From Bacteroidota bacterium (GTDB taxonomy: Bacteria; Bacteroidota; Bacteroidia; Bacteroidales; Porphyromonadaceae): a DNA stretch of 64,000 nucleotides. The translations under genes were made by a program, and so were the position numbers. This document shows, piece after piece, positions 52,724-60,518 of the stretch. The stretch covers positions 182,516-246,515 of the forward strand of contig JAEWZH010000017.1 of assembly GCA_023395395.1 (NCBI GenBank), written 5' to 3'. Below the pieces are notes generated by a model. It ran no database searches, had not been told where the DNA came from, and worked only from the letters and a program-made list of their open reading frames with translations. Each line of letters starts with the position of its first letter. The stretch's first letter is position 1.

Positions 52724-54301
52724 CTACTTGGCAAAAGCCACCGAACGGGTCTCTCGGATTACGGTAATCTTTACCTGCCCCGGGTAGGTCATCTCGTCTT
52801 GGATGCGCTGAGCGATATCGCCGGAGAGCTGCTGTACTGCTGCATCGTCTAGCTTGTCTGCACCTACGATGACGCGTAGCTCACGCCCAGCTTGGATGGC
52901 GTAGGTCTTGATCACCCCGGGGTAAGAGAGTGCGAGCTTCTCTAGGTCATTGAGACGCTTGATATATGCTTCCGCAATCTCGCGTCTAGCCCCCGGACGA
53001 GCGCCACTGATGGCATCGCACGCTTGTACAATCGGAGCGATGAGGGTCTCCATCTCTATCTCCTCGTGGTGCGAACCCACCGCATTACAGATGTCTGCTT
53101 TCTCCTTATACTTCTCGCAAATCTTCATCCCCAGGATAGCGTGTGGCAGCTCCGGCTCCTCATCGCTCACCTTGCCGATATCATGTAGCAGACCTGCACG
53201 CATCGCCTTCTTGGGATTGAGTCCCAGTTCCGCTGCCATCACAGCGCATAGGTTGGCAGTCTCACGTGAGTGCTGCAGAAGATTTTGCCCATAGCTCGAG
53301 CGGTACTTCATCTTACCTACCAGTCGGATGAGCTCAGGGTGCATACCATGGATGCCGAGGTCGATCATCGTGCGCTTGCCCGTCTCCACTATCTCCTCTT
53401 CGATTTGTCCTTTGATCTTGGCGGCGACCTCCTCGATACGTGCCGGGTGGATACGACCATCTTGCACTAGCTGGTGTAGCGTGAGGCGAGCAATCTCACG
53501 GCGAACCGGGTCGAAGCACGACAATACAATCGCCTCCGGGGTATCATCGACAATCACCTCCACACCCGTTGCGGCTTCGAGGGCACGGATATTGCGCCCT
53601 TCACGACCTATGATGCGCCCTTTCATCTCATCGCTCTCGATGTGGAATACCGTCACGGCATTCTCGATAGCGGTCTCAGTAGCTATCCTCTGAATACTCT
53701 TCACCACGAGCTTCTTGGCCTCTTGATTGGCAGTCATTCGAGCTTCATCGATGATCTCACTCACATAGGTAGCCGCATTGGCTCGAGCCTCATCCTTGAT
53801 GCTTTCGATCAATTGTGCCTTAGCCTCCTCTGCCGAAAGCCCACAGATTTGCTCCAGCTTGTGCTCTGCTTCACGCTTCACACGGATCATCTCCTCCTCT
53901 TGCAGACGAGATACCTCTAGCTGCTGGTGTAGCTCAGCCTCTAGCTTGTCCAGCTCCTGGCTACGTGCATGGATTTCATTTTGTTGCTTATTGATCGTCT
54001 GCTCACGATTTTTCAGCTTGCTCTCGAAGTTTTGGAGTCGAGCTTCCGTGCTTTGCACCTTGCTTTTCCAAGCAGAAATCTCCTCCTCCAGCTCCGTCTT
54101 GCGCTGGAGTGCTTCCTCTTTTACTTCCAGTAGCTTATCCTTTTTGAGGATTTCGATATCCTCTTTAGCTTGCTCTATATAGTTGTCCTTCTCCTCCTTA
54201 GCCTTTTGGTTAAGGGTCTTCCAGATACTTCTCCACAAGATTGCACCGCCCAAGACAAGGACTATAAGTGCTAATATAACGGCGATAATTATTTCTTTCA
54301 T
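52724..54301 (-). CDS. rny: Ribonuclease Y
   Basis: This 525-residue membrane-anchored endoribonuclease initiates mRNA decay. One N-terminal helix (IIIAVILALIVLVLGGAILW) is followed by a long coiled coil to about residue 190. A KH domain follows (GRIIGREGRNIRALEAATGVEVIVDDTPEAI). The HD domain carries QHSRETANLCAVMAAELGLN and AGLLHDIGKVSDEE, where the His-Asp pair binds the catalytic metals. Length and order are standard. It is the last gene of a zapA-rny unit. Confidence 0.96.
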   Translation of the reverse strand: MKEIIIAVILALIVLVLGGAILWRSIWKTLNQKAKEEKDNYIEQAKEDIEILKKDKLLEVKEEALQRKTELEEEISAWKSKVQSTEARLQNFESKLKNREQTINKQQNEIHARSQELDKLEAELHQQLEVSRLQEEEMIRVKREAEHKLEQICGLSAEEAKAQLIESIKDEARANAATYVSEIIDEARMTANQEAKKLVVKSIQRIATETAIENAVTVFHIESDEMKGRIIGREGRNIRALEAATGVEVIVDDTPEAIVLSCFDPVRREIARLTLHQLVQDGRIHPARIEEVAAKIKGQIEEEIVETGKRTMIDLGIHGMHPELIRLVGKMKYRSSYGQNLLQHSRETANLCAVMAAELGLNPKKAMRAGLLHDIGKVSDEEPELPHAILGMKICEKYKEKADICNAVGSHHEEIEMETLIAPIVQACDAISGARPGARREIAEAYIKRLNDLEKLALSYPGVIKTYAIQAGRELRVIVGADKLDDAAVQQLSGDIAQRIQDEMTYPGQVKITVIRETRSVAFAK

Positions 54302-54376
54302 TCCAATTACTACTAAATACTACCACATCGACTGCTCTTGCTGCATTGTCCGAATGTATTGGGGTAGCCTCAGATA

Positions 54377-54685
54377 TCAGAAGACCTGTTCCAAGTCGCT
54401 ATTTAGCTTCCTTAGCCTCTTTTCCAGATCCAGCTCGACAGCCTCAAGCTCCTGCTTCTGCAGCCGGCTCGCCAAATCAAGAGCTACATAACTAATCAGC
54501 TCCACTTGAGACACATTAGGAAAAACGGTGCGATAGCGTTCGATAAACTTATTGACCATCTCTGCGCCCCTCCTTAGGGACTGCTCCATTTCCTCGCTTC
54601 GTGGTATTTCGAGCGTCATACGTGCAACACCTACTCGGAGGTTCACCTCCTGCGTTGGTTGCTCCTTCTTCGTCACCTCGCTCAT
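54377..54685 (-). CDS. zapA: Cell division protein ZapA
   Basis: This 102-residue protein binds and bundles FtsZ filaments at the division ring. The N-terminal globular part (VNLRVGVARMTLEIPRSEEM, QSLRRGAEMVNKFIERYR) and the C-terminal coiled coil (LASRLQKQELEAVELDLEKRL) match ZapA. It lies 75 bp upstream of rny and 52 bp downstream of a coiled-coil gene, a conserved Bacteroidota arrangement. Confidence 0.85.
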   Translation of the reverse strand: MSEVTKKEQPTQEVNLRVGVARMTLEIPRSEEMEQSLRRGAEMVNKFIERYRTVFPNVSQVELISYVALDLASRLQKQELEAVELDLEKRLRKLNSDLEQVF

Positions 54686-54737
54686 CCCACAGTATATCTA
54701 TATTGGGTTTGCCTTTGGGGCATCCCCTAGTCCCATT

Positions 54738-55043
54738 TCACTCAATCCTGCCCTCAAGCAGCGCAATACACTCATCTATCACCGCCATTATTTGCGTCAG
54801 CTCCGCCTCAAGACCCTCGAGCGCAGCCCGGGCTTCCGGCGAAGTAGCACCACCCGAAATCGTGGCTATAGATAGATTTTGCTCCAAGAGATAAATCTTC
54901 TCCTCCTGCTCGCCATTACGGCGAATGAGTGCTTCACACTCCGACTTCTTCTGAGCCAGTGCAGCTTTCTGCTCACCATACTTCCGTATCAATGTAGCTA
55001 TCCGAAGCTCCAGCTCCGTCAGTTGATTGCTGCTATTACTCAT
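54738..55043 (-). CDS. Small coiled-coil protein upstream of zapA
   Basis: This 101-residue protein is almost entirely heptad-patterned coiled coil (LTELELRIATLIRKYGEQKA, KSECEALIRRNGEQEEKIYL, ALEGLEAELTQIMAVIDECI). Similar small genes precede zapA in Bacteroidota and are ZapB-like in character, though I could not confirm homology. It has no signal peptide or membrane segment. A division-associated role is inferred from its neighbour. Confidence 0.7.
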   Translation of the reverse strand: MSNSSNQLTELELRIATLIRKYGEQKAALAQKKSECEALIRRNGEQEEKIYLLEQNLSIATISGGATSPEARAALEGLEAELTQIMAVIDECIALLEGRIE

Positions 55044-55077
55044 CAGTTGTACACAAAAGGGTTATTCAACTCCAAAG

Positions 55078-55085
55078 CAAATCTA
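55078..55085 (-). promoter_or_regulatory. Putative -7 promoter element for the coiled-coil/zapA/rny unit
   Basis: Read on the minus strand this is TAGATTTG, matching TAnnTTTG, 34 bp upstream of the coiled-coil ATG. No consensus -33 box was found. Confidence 0.45.
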
Positions 55086-55163
55086 CGAAAAAATTCTCTA
55101 AAATTCACCAGAATAGTGTATATTTACGCCCACAAACGATTTTAAGGTCTAAGCTATAATCAA

Positions 55164-56465
55164 ATGGAGAGACAGACACAATTAGACATCATCAAGATGA
55201 TACATCGTGAGGTACTACCTGCTACCGGCTGTACCGAACCGGTAGCTGTAGCACTTACGACTGCCTATGCAGCACAAATACTCACGGGTAGTCCCACACA
55301 TATTCGACTCGACCTCAGCGCCAACGTGCTCAAAAACGCCATGGGCGTAGGCATCCCCGGTACCGGCATGATTGGGCTCCCGATAGCAGTGGCTCTTGGG
55401 GCGGTGATCGCCCAACCTGAAAAGGAACTAAAGGTGTTGGATAACTTTAGCGAGGAGCAGTTTGCCGAAGCAAAACGCCTCGTGGAGGAGCACCGCATCG
55501 ACATTGCGCTCAAAGAAGGAGATGTGGACAAGCTCTACATAGAAGTGGCGATGGACGACGACCAAGGCAACCATGCCCTGGCAATCATCCAGCGTACTCA
55601 TACCGAACTGCATACCCTTACCCTCAATGGCAAGCCTCTAAAGGTCGCAACCGCTCAAGGCGAGAAGAACGAGGGCAACAACGCATTCGATGGAGAAGAG
55701 GTACCACTGACCTTTGACATGGTCTATCGGTTTGCTACCGAGATGCCCCTCGAGGAGATTTCTTTCATCTTGGAAGCTGCCCAACTCAATCGCAACGCCG
55801 CCGAATACTCGCTACGTGGTGACTATGGACACGGCGTGGGCAAGATGATTCGAGGAGATAGAGCCAAGAAGTACCTCGGCGATAATACCTATACTCATCT
55901 CCTCACCTACACCAGTGCTGCATGCGATGCCCGCATGGACGGAGCACCCGTCACCGTGATGAGCAACTCCGGGAGTGGCAACCAAGGTATCACAGCCACC
56001 CTCCCCGTCCTCAGTTTTGCCGAAGACGAAGGCGCCACAGAAGAGCAAAAGATACGTGCCCTCATGCTGAGCAACCTTATGGTCATCTACATCAAGCAGA
56101 AACTCGGGCGACTCTCTGCCCTATGCGGTTGTGTCGTGGCATCCACAGGTTCAGCAAGCGGCATCACCTACCTCATGGGTGGCACGCGTGAACAAATAGG
56201 ATTTGCCATCAAAAACATGGTGGGCAACCTCACCGGTATGATCTGTGATGGTGCCAAGCCCAGCTGCAGCCTCAAAGTCACCAGTGGCGTGAGCTCCGCC
56301 ATGCTCTCCGCTCTCTTGGCTATGGAAGAACGTGTAGTCACCAGCAACGAAGGTGTGGTAGATGACGACATCGACCGAAGCATCGACAACCTCACCAGCA
56401 TCGGGCGTGATGCCATGACAGAGACCGACCGACACGTCCTCCACATCATGACCCATAAGCACTAA
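55164..56465 (+). CDS. L-cysteine desulfidase / L-serine dehydratase alpha-family protein
   Basis: This 433-residue iron-sulfur enzyme probably degrades cysteine (to pyruvate, sulfide and ammonia) or serine. The signature TGCTEPVAVALTTAYAAQIL near residue 20 holds the first cluster Cys. Later come MSNSGSGNQGITATLPVL, CGCVVASTGSASGITYLMGG and MICDGAKPSCSLKV with the remaining conserved cysteines. The UPF0597/CyuA family fits the length. In anaerobic oral or gut Bacteroidota this gives sulfide and pyruvate. It stands alone, followed 5 bp later by repeat array 4. Confidence 0.88.
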   Translation: MERQTQLDIIKMIHREVLPATGCTEPVAVALTTAYAAQILTGSPTHIRLDLSANVLKNAMGVGIPGTGMIGLPIAVALGAVIAQPEKELKVLDNFSEEQFAEAKRLVEEHRIDIALKEGDVDKLYIEVAMDDDQGNHALAIIQRTHTELHTLTLNGKPLKVATAQGEKNEGNNAFDGEEVPLTFDMVYRFATEMPLEEISFILEAAQLNRNAAEYSLRGDYGHGVGKMIRGDRAKKYLGDNTYTHLLTYTSAACDARMDGAPVTVMSNSGSGNQGITATLPVLSFAEDEGATEEQKIRALMLSNLMVIYIKQKLGRLSALCGCVVASTGSASGITYLMGGTREQIGFAIKNMVGNLTGMICDGAKPSCSLKVTSGVSSAMLSALLAMEERVVTSNEGVVDDDIDRSIDNLTSIGRDAMTETDRHVLHIMTHKH

Positions 56466-56470
56466 TCCCT

Positions 56471-56646
56471 CCCCATAGAAGACACAAAACTCCTCTATAG
56501 AGCAGACGAAACTCCTCTATAGAGCAGACAAACCTCCTCTATAGAGCAAACAAATCTCCTCTATAGAGCGACCGAATCTCCTCAGTAGAGGGAATGACTC
56601 TCCTCTATAGAAACGCCTCGGCGAATTTGTAGAGGAGATAGTATAC
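56471..56646. repeat. 22-bp periodic palindrome array 4
   Basis: The largest array. Perfect CTCTATAGAG cores begin at 56493, 56515, 56537 and 56559. Degenerate cores are at 56471 (CCCCATAGAA), 56581 (CTCAGTAGAG), 56603 (CTCTATAGAA) and 56625 (ATTTGTAGAG). All eight are exactly 22 bp apart. Spacers vary: GACACAAAACTC, CAGACGAAACTC, CAGACAAACCTC, CAAACAAATCTC, CGACCGAATCTC, GGAATGACTCTC. The array starts 5 bp after the cysteine desulfidase-like gene and lies exactly at the boundary between housekeeping sequence and the restriction-modification island. Confidence 0.92.
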
Positions 56647-56685
56647 CCATTTCTTGCCGACGACGACAAGAAATGGGTATATTTG
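56642..56685 (+). promoter_or_regulatory. 15-bp inverted repeat overlapping a promoter-like pair
   Basis: 56642-56656 and 56667-56681 are perfect reverse complements around a 10-nt loop. Within them CTTG (56653-56656) and TATATTTG (56678-56685) sit 21 bp apart, a good Bacteroidota promoter with one -33 mismatch. The repeat could be a terminator for the desulfidase gene or an operator over a promoter reading into the Fic remnant. Confidence 0.5.
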
Positions 56686-57259
56686 CGATAGGCATTACCG
56701 ACGAGGCGGGAGAGTCGATGATATTATCAAGACGACCAATCACTTCCGTTGCATCGACTTTATCATTGAGCATGCCACAGACCCCTAACCGAAGGCATGA
56801 TAAAGAAGATATATTCGCTCCTAAAGTCGGGGACTTCGGATGCCTTCAAGTCATGATTTCCGTGGGTGAATATAAGCGATTGCCCAATGAAGGGGGTGGG
56901 AAAGCCACTGTCGCTCCAGAGGAGGTTGCGCTCCTGCTACTCGGGCACTGCTCAAAGCGTACATGGAGAAGAGAGCTATTGCCATTGAAGATATTCTCGA
57001 CTTTCATCAGCAGTTTGAATCCATTCATCCCTTCCAAGATGGAAACGATCGGGTGGGGAGATTGATTATGTTCAAAGAGTGCCTATCCCATGGGATAGTC
57101 CCTTTTTTCATCACAGACGAACTAAAGATGCTTTACTCTCGAGGACTGGATCAATGGGAGCATACCCGTGGCTGCCTCTTGGATATGTGCCTCACGACTC
57201 AAGATTACTATAAAGCCATTCTCGACTACTTCCGAATAAAAGTATTTTACGCAGCGTAA
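56681..57259 (+). pseudogene. Decayed Fic-family protein gene (truncated, three frameshifts, one nonsense codon)
   Basis: Fic proteins transfer AMP or other groups to target proteins. Pieces in order are VDDIIKTTNHFRCIDFIIEH (to 56785), LTEGMIKKIYSLLKSGTSDA (from 56785), VGEYKRLPNEGGGKATVAPE (from 56862) and LLKAYMEKRAIAIEDILDFH onward (from about 56948) to the stop at 57259. Each junction is a -1 shift: in the CCCC run at 56782-56785, near 56862, and at about 56928-56945. A TGA at 56854-56856 replaces an expected Trp. The catalytic motif reads HPFQDGNDRVGR, with Asp instead of Gly. The N-terminal third is missing. It is clearly non-functional as a whole, unless the 99-codon downstream frame (56963-57259) is expressed. 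Confidence 0.85.
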
Positions 57260-57457
57260 AATATTGACTATTATGTGGTAGGATAAATATGAATCCCAAA
57301 AGGGAACGCATAGGGACGAGCGAGTTTCTCTTTCTTTCGCTATTCCGCAATGCTTCAAAGAACTCTTGATTTAGCACCGCAAAGATACGTATCCCTTTGT
57401 AGAGAATACTTGAAACACAAGAACCTTAATCCTTGCAAGTAATAATTTCTGGTTTTG

Positions 57458-57489
57458 CTTGGGGCAACGCTTCTAAAACTGTATCTTTG
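57458..57489 (+). promoter_or_regulatory. Promoter of the XRE regulator / restriction operon
   Basis: CTTG (57458-57461) and TATCTTTG (57482-57489) are 20 bp apart, matching the Bacteroidota promoter with one -33 mismatch. The start near 57496 lies 33 nt before the regulator ATG. The preceding gap 57260-57457 shows no gene. Confidence 0.6.
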
Positions 57490-57528
57490 TACCTGCGTAT
57501 TCTACAATGGAGTAAAGTAAATCAACAG

Positions 57529-57731
57529 ATGAAGGCGATAAATAGAATTAAAGCCGTGCTAGCAGAAAAGCAAGTGTCAGGAAATGGCTGGCAAAGGAGA
57601 TTGGTCGTACGGAGAATACCGTTTCTCGGTGGTGTTCCAACAAAGTACAGCCAACCCTTGAAAACCTCTTTGAAATCGCTCAAGTATTAAAAGTTGATGT
57701 AAGAGAACTGATAAGATCTACCAAAGAATAG
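57529..57731 (+). pseudogene. XRE-family regulator with a single -1 frameshift
   Basis: The frame from ATG 57529 reads MKAINRIKAVLAEKQVSG. After one missing base in the AAA run at 57582-57584 it continues as KWLAKEIGRTENTVSRWCSN, then LFEIAQVLKVDVRELI and ends at TAG 57729-57731. Restoring one A gives a 67-residue helix-turn-helix protein of the XRE/Cro type. Such small regulators usually precede and control type I restriction operons in Bacteroidota. As written, the protein ends out of frame and loses its recognition helix. Decay, a phase-variable state, or a sequencing error cannot be told apart here. Confidence 0.8.
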
Positions 57732-57805
57732 TCTATGTGTCAATCCTCTAATACTTTACGTATTGAAAAACTTCGCATAATATCAAATTATTAGAACTTT
57801 GCGAT

Positions 57806-60517
57806 ATGCTACCAGAAGAAAAGGCACGAGTTATCATAGACAGCATGTTAGAAGAAGCAGGCTGGAAAGTAGTGAATAGGGATGGGTACGCTCCCAATGT
57901 TACTGCTGTGGCAATAAGGGAAGGGTTGATGAAGGGCAACAAAGAAGCCGATTATTTTCTTTTCCTTAACGGGAAGGCTGTTGGCATATTGGAAGCTAAA
58001 AGAGCCGATGTAAATGTAAACTCAGACACAGTCAAAGAGCAGGCTGCACTTTATACTCGCAATTGCCCTTCTTGGTGCCAGGCTTGGTTTCCGTCTATCC
58101 CACTTCCCATAGCATACGTTTCTAACAGCAAAGATTTGATGTTTTATGATACCCGCCAAAGCAATTCTACATTTCAATATTGCAACCATATTCATACTCC
58201 ATATGAGCTTACTAAGCTGTTGGGAATACAAGATGAATATGCAGGCTTACCCACCCTTAACCCAAAAGGATTGCGTGATTGCCAATTTAAAGCTATCACA
58301 GAATTAGAAAAGAGTTTCCGTATGGGAGAATCACGTGCGTTGATGGTACTTGCCACAGGTGCAGGAAAAACCTATACGGCTTGCCTTGCCGCCTACCGTA
58401 TGCTCGCTTTTACGCCGATGAGACGCATTCTGTTTTTGGTGGACAGAAATAATTTAGGCAAGCAAGCTGAGAATGAGTTTGGCACTTTCAGACTGACAGA
58501 AAATGGAGATCCTTTCAATACTATCTTTACGGTAAATCGTTTGAAATCCTCCAAAGTTCCCAATGACAGCAATGTTTTGATTTCCACCATACAACGCCTA
58601 TTCTCTTTACTAAAAGGGGAAGAAATCGAAGATAATGATGAGGATGATGAGAACGTAGAGAGCAAAGATATAGAACTTCCTGAAAATCCCAATTTGCCCT
58701 CAGACTTCTTTGATATGATAATCATTGATGAGTGCCACCGCTCCATCTATGGGAGCTGGAGGAAAGTACTTGATTATTTTTCAAAAGCAAAATTGATTGG
58801 CTTGACGGCTACCCCTATCCCTGAAACAAAGGCTTTCTTCAATAACAATATCATTGTAAACTATACATTGGAAAAGTCTATTGTGGATGGGGTTAATGTT
58901 GATTGTCGTATTTACCGCATCAAAACTCAAGCCACCGAGAATGGTGGGGCTATTCTTGAAGGGGAGAAAGTAAAAAAAGAAACTCGCTACACAGGACAAA
59001 TACAGACAATTAAAAATCAAGAAACGAAGAATTATACACGAGAGGAATTAAATAGAAGTATCGTCAATCCTGCACAGATAAAACTCATTTTGGAAACCTA
59101 TCGAGATGCGGTGTACACAGAAATGTTCACTGACCCTCAGCGTGAGCCTAATATGAATTATCTGCCAAAGACGCTTATATTCGCACTAAATGAGAGTCAT
59201 GCTACTAACATAGTACAGATTGCCAAAGAAGTATTTTGTCGTAATGACAATCTTTTTGTGCAGAAAATCACTTATTCTTCAGGAGATAGTAACGAACTGA
59301 TACGCCAATTCCGAAATGACAAGGATTTCCGTATTGCTGTGACTTGTACTTTAGTGGCTACCGGGACGGACATCAAACCTCTTGAAGTAGTAATGTTTAT
59401 GCGTGATGTAGCTTCCGAGCCTCTGTATATCCAAATGAAAGGGCGTGGGGTGCGTACTATTGGGGATGAACAGCTTCGCAATGTTACGCCCAATGCTTAT
59501 AGCAAAGATTGCTTTTTCTTGATAGATGCCGTAGGGGTAACCGAGTATAAAAAAACGATAGTATCTCCTCCTGATGGGGCAACAACCAAGCTAATTTCTC
59601 TGAAGGAACTTCTGGAGAAGATAGCACACGGTAATGTAGGCGATGACTATTTGCACCTATTGGCAAGCAGATTATCTCGTATCAGTCATAAGTGTGAGGA
59701 GAAAGACCAAGACGAATTTACCCGTCTTGCACATCAGAGTATGATGGAGATCGCTTCAAATATCTTCACAGCCCTTGAGAATAACACTTTGCCTACATAC
59801 TTCAACGTAAATGAACCTAATACGGAGCGTAAGGCTTTGGTTCGCAGTATCGCTAATTATCCTGACGCACGTACATACCTACTGATATTGAATGCAGGTT
59901 TTGTTGAGACCTTGATGCCTGGCGAAGATACGCTTATATCTAAAGGTTTTTCACTAGAGGAAGCGAAATCTACGACCTCCGCTTTTGAGAACTATTGCAA
60001 GGAGCATAAGGATGAAATAGAGGCTCTTCGACTAATTTACAACAACAGCGGAGAGCCAATTACATATACTATGTTGAAAGATTTGGAGAACAAACTAAAA
60101 TGGGCAAATAGTAAATTCAATAAGTCCTTGCTTTGGAACTCGTACACCATCATCAATCCGCAGTCAGTGAAACGATATTCTACAAAGGATGAGAAAGAAG
60201 CCTTGACCAACATCATACAACTTGTTCGCTTTGCTTTTCATCAAATAGAAAAACTTGAAAGTCTATATCCATCGGCTGAACAGCGATTCAATCTATGGTG
60301 CGGACAGATTCAGCGTCAGCTATCCAAAGAGCAGATTGAATTGATGCGTAAAATACAAAACTTCATCGCATCCAATGGATACTGCACCATTGCAGAAATC
60401 AAGGAAAACGATCAACCTTTGGCTGCGCAACTTATAAATGCTTTTGCAAGTAGAGAAATGGTAAATGAAGCGTTATCTTCATTGGCTCAATTTATCATCT
60501 ATAGAAAAGGAGCGTAA
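57806..60517 (+). CDS. hsdR: Type I restriction enzyme R subunit (HsdR)
   Basis: This 903-residue motor-nuclease subunit translocates DNA and cuts far from the recognition site. The N-terminal nuclease has D49 and E63-A64-K65 (EADYFLF, GILEAKRA), the PD-(D/E)xK residues. The helicase core has Walker A ATGAGKTYTA (about 182-190), DECHRSIYG (about 307, DEAH-type motif II), LTATPIPETKAFF (motif III) and VAATGTDIKP-like VATGTDIKPLEVVMF with QMKGRGVRT (motifs V/VI). Length fits. Codons are more AT-rich than in the preceding housekeeping genes, consistent with an acquired island. Confidence 0.95.
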   Translation: MLPEEKARVIIDSMLEEAGWKVVNRDGYAPNVTAVAIREGLMKGNKEADYFLFLNGKAVGILEAKRADVNVNSDTVKEQAALYTRNCPSWCQAWFPSIPLPIAYVSNSKDLMFYDTRQSNSTFQYCNHIHTPYELTKLLGIQDEYAGLPTLNPKGLRDCQFKAITELEKSFRMGESRALMVLATGAGKTYTACLAAYRMLAFTPMRRILFLVDRNNLGKQAENEFGTFRLTENGDPFNTIFTVNRLKSSKVPNDSNVLISTIQRLFSLLKGEEIEDNDEDDENVESKDIELPENPNLPSDFFDMIIIDECHRSIYGSWRKVLDYFSKAKLIGLTATPIPETKAFFNNNIIVNYTLEKSIVDGVNVDCRIYRIKTQATENGGAILEGEKVKKETRYTGQIQTIKNQETKNYTREELNRSIVNPAQIKLILETYRDAVYTEMFTDPQREPNMNYLPKTLIFALNESHATNIVQIAKEVFCRNDNLFVQKITYSSGDSNELIRQFRNDKDFRIAVTCTLVATGTDIKPLEVVMFMRDVASEPLYIQMKGRGVRTIGDEQLRNVTPNAYSKDCFFLIDAVGVTEYKKTIVSPPDGATTKLISLKELLEKIAHGNVGDDYLHLLASRLSRISHKCEEKDQDEFTRLAHQSMMEIASNIFTALENNTLPTYFNVNEPNTERKALVRSIANYPDARTYLLILNAGFVETLMPGEDTLISKGFSLEEAKSTTSAFENYCKEHKDEIEALRLIYNNSGEPITYTMLKDLENKLKWANSKFNKSLLWNSYTIINPQSVKRYSTKDEKEALTNIIQLVRFAFHQIEKLESLYPSAEQRFNLWCGQIQRQLSKEQIELMRKIQNFIASNGYCTIAEIKENDQPLAAQLINAFASREMVNEALSSLAQFIIYRKGA

Positions 60518-60518
60518 T

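Noticed and set aside
56471..56646. CRISPR-like repeat-spacer look of the 22-bp arrays
   Set aside because: The repeat core is only 10 bp and spacers 12 bp, spacers are similar to each other, and no cas genes are present.
56963..57259. Functional short Fic protein from an internal ATG
   Set aside because: It would lack the N-terminal fold and has Asp in place of the second Gly of the GNGR motif, so activity is unlikely; listed as part of the pseudogene.
57192..57377. Minus-strand open frame with a TATCTTTG box upstream (57379-57386)
   Set aside because: It starts with GTG, overlaps the Fic remnant and its product is unrecognised; coding status cannot be supported.
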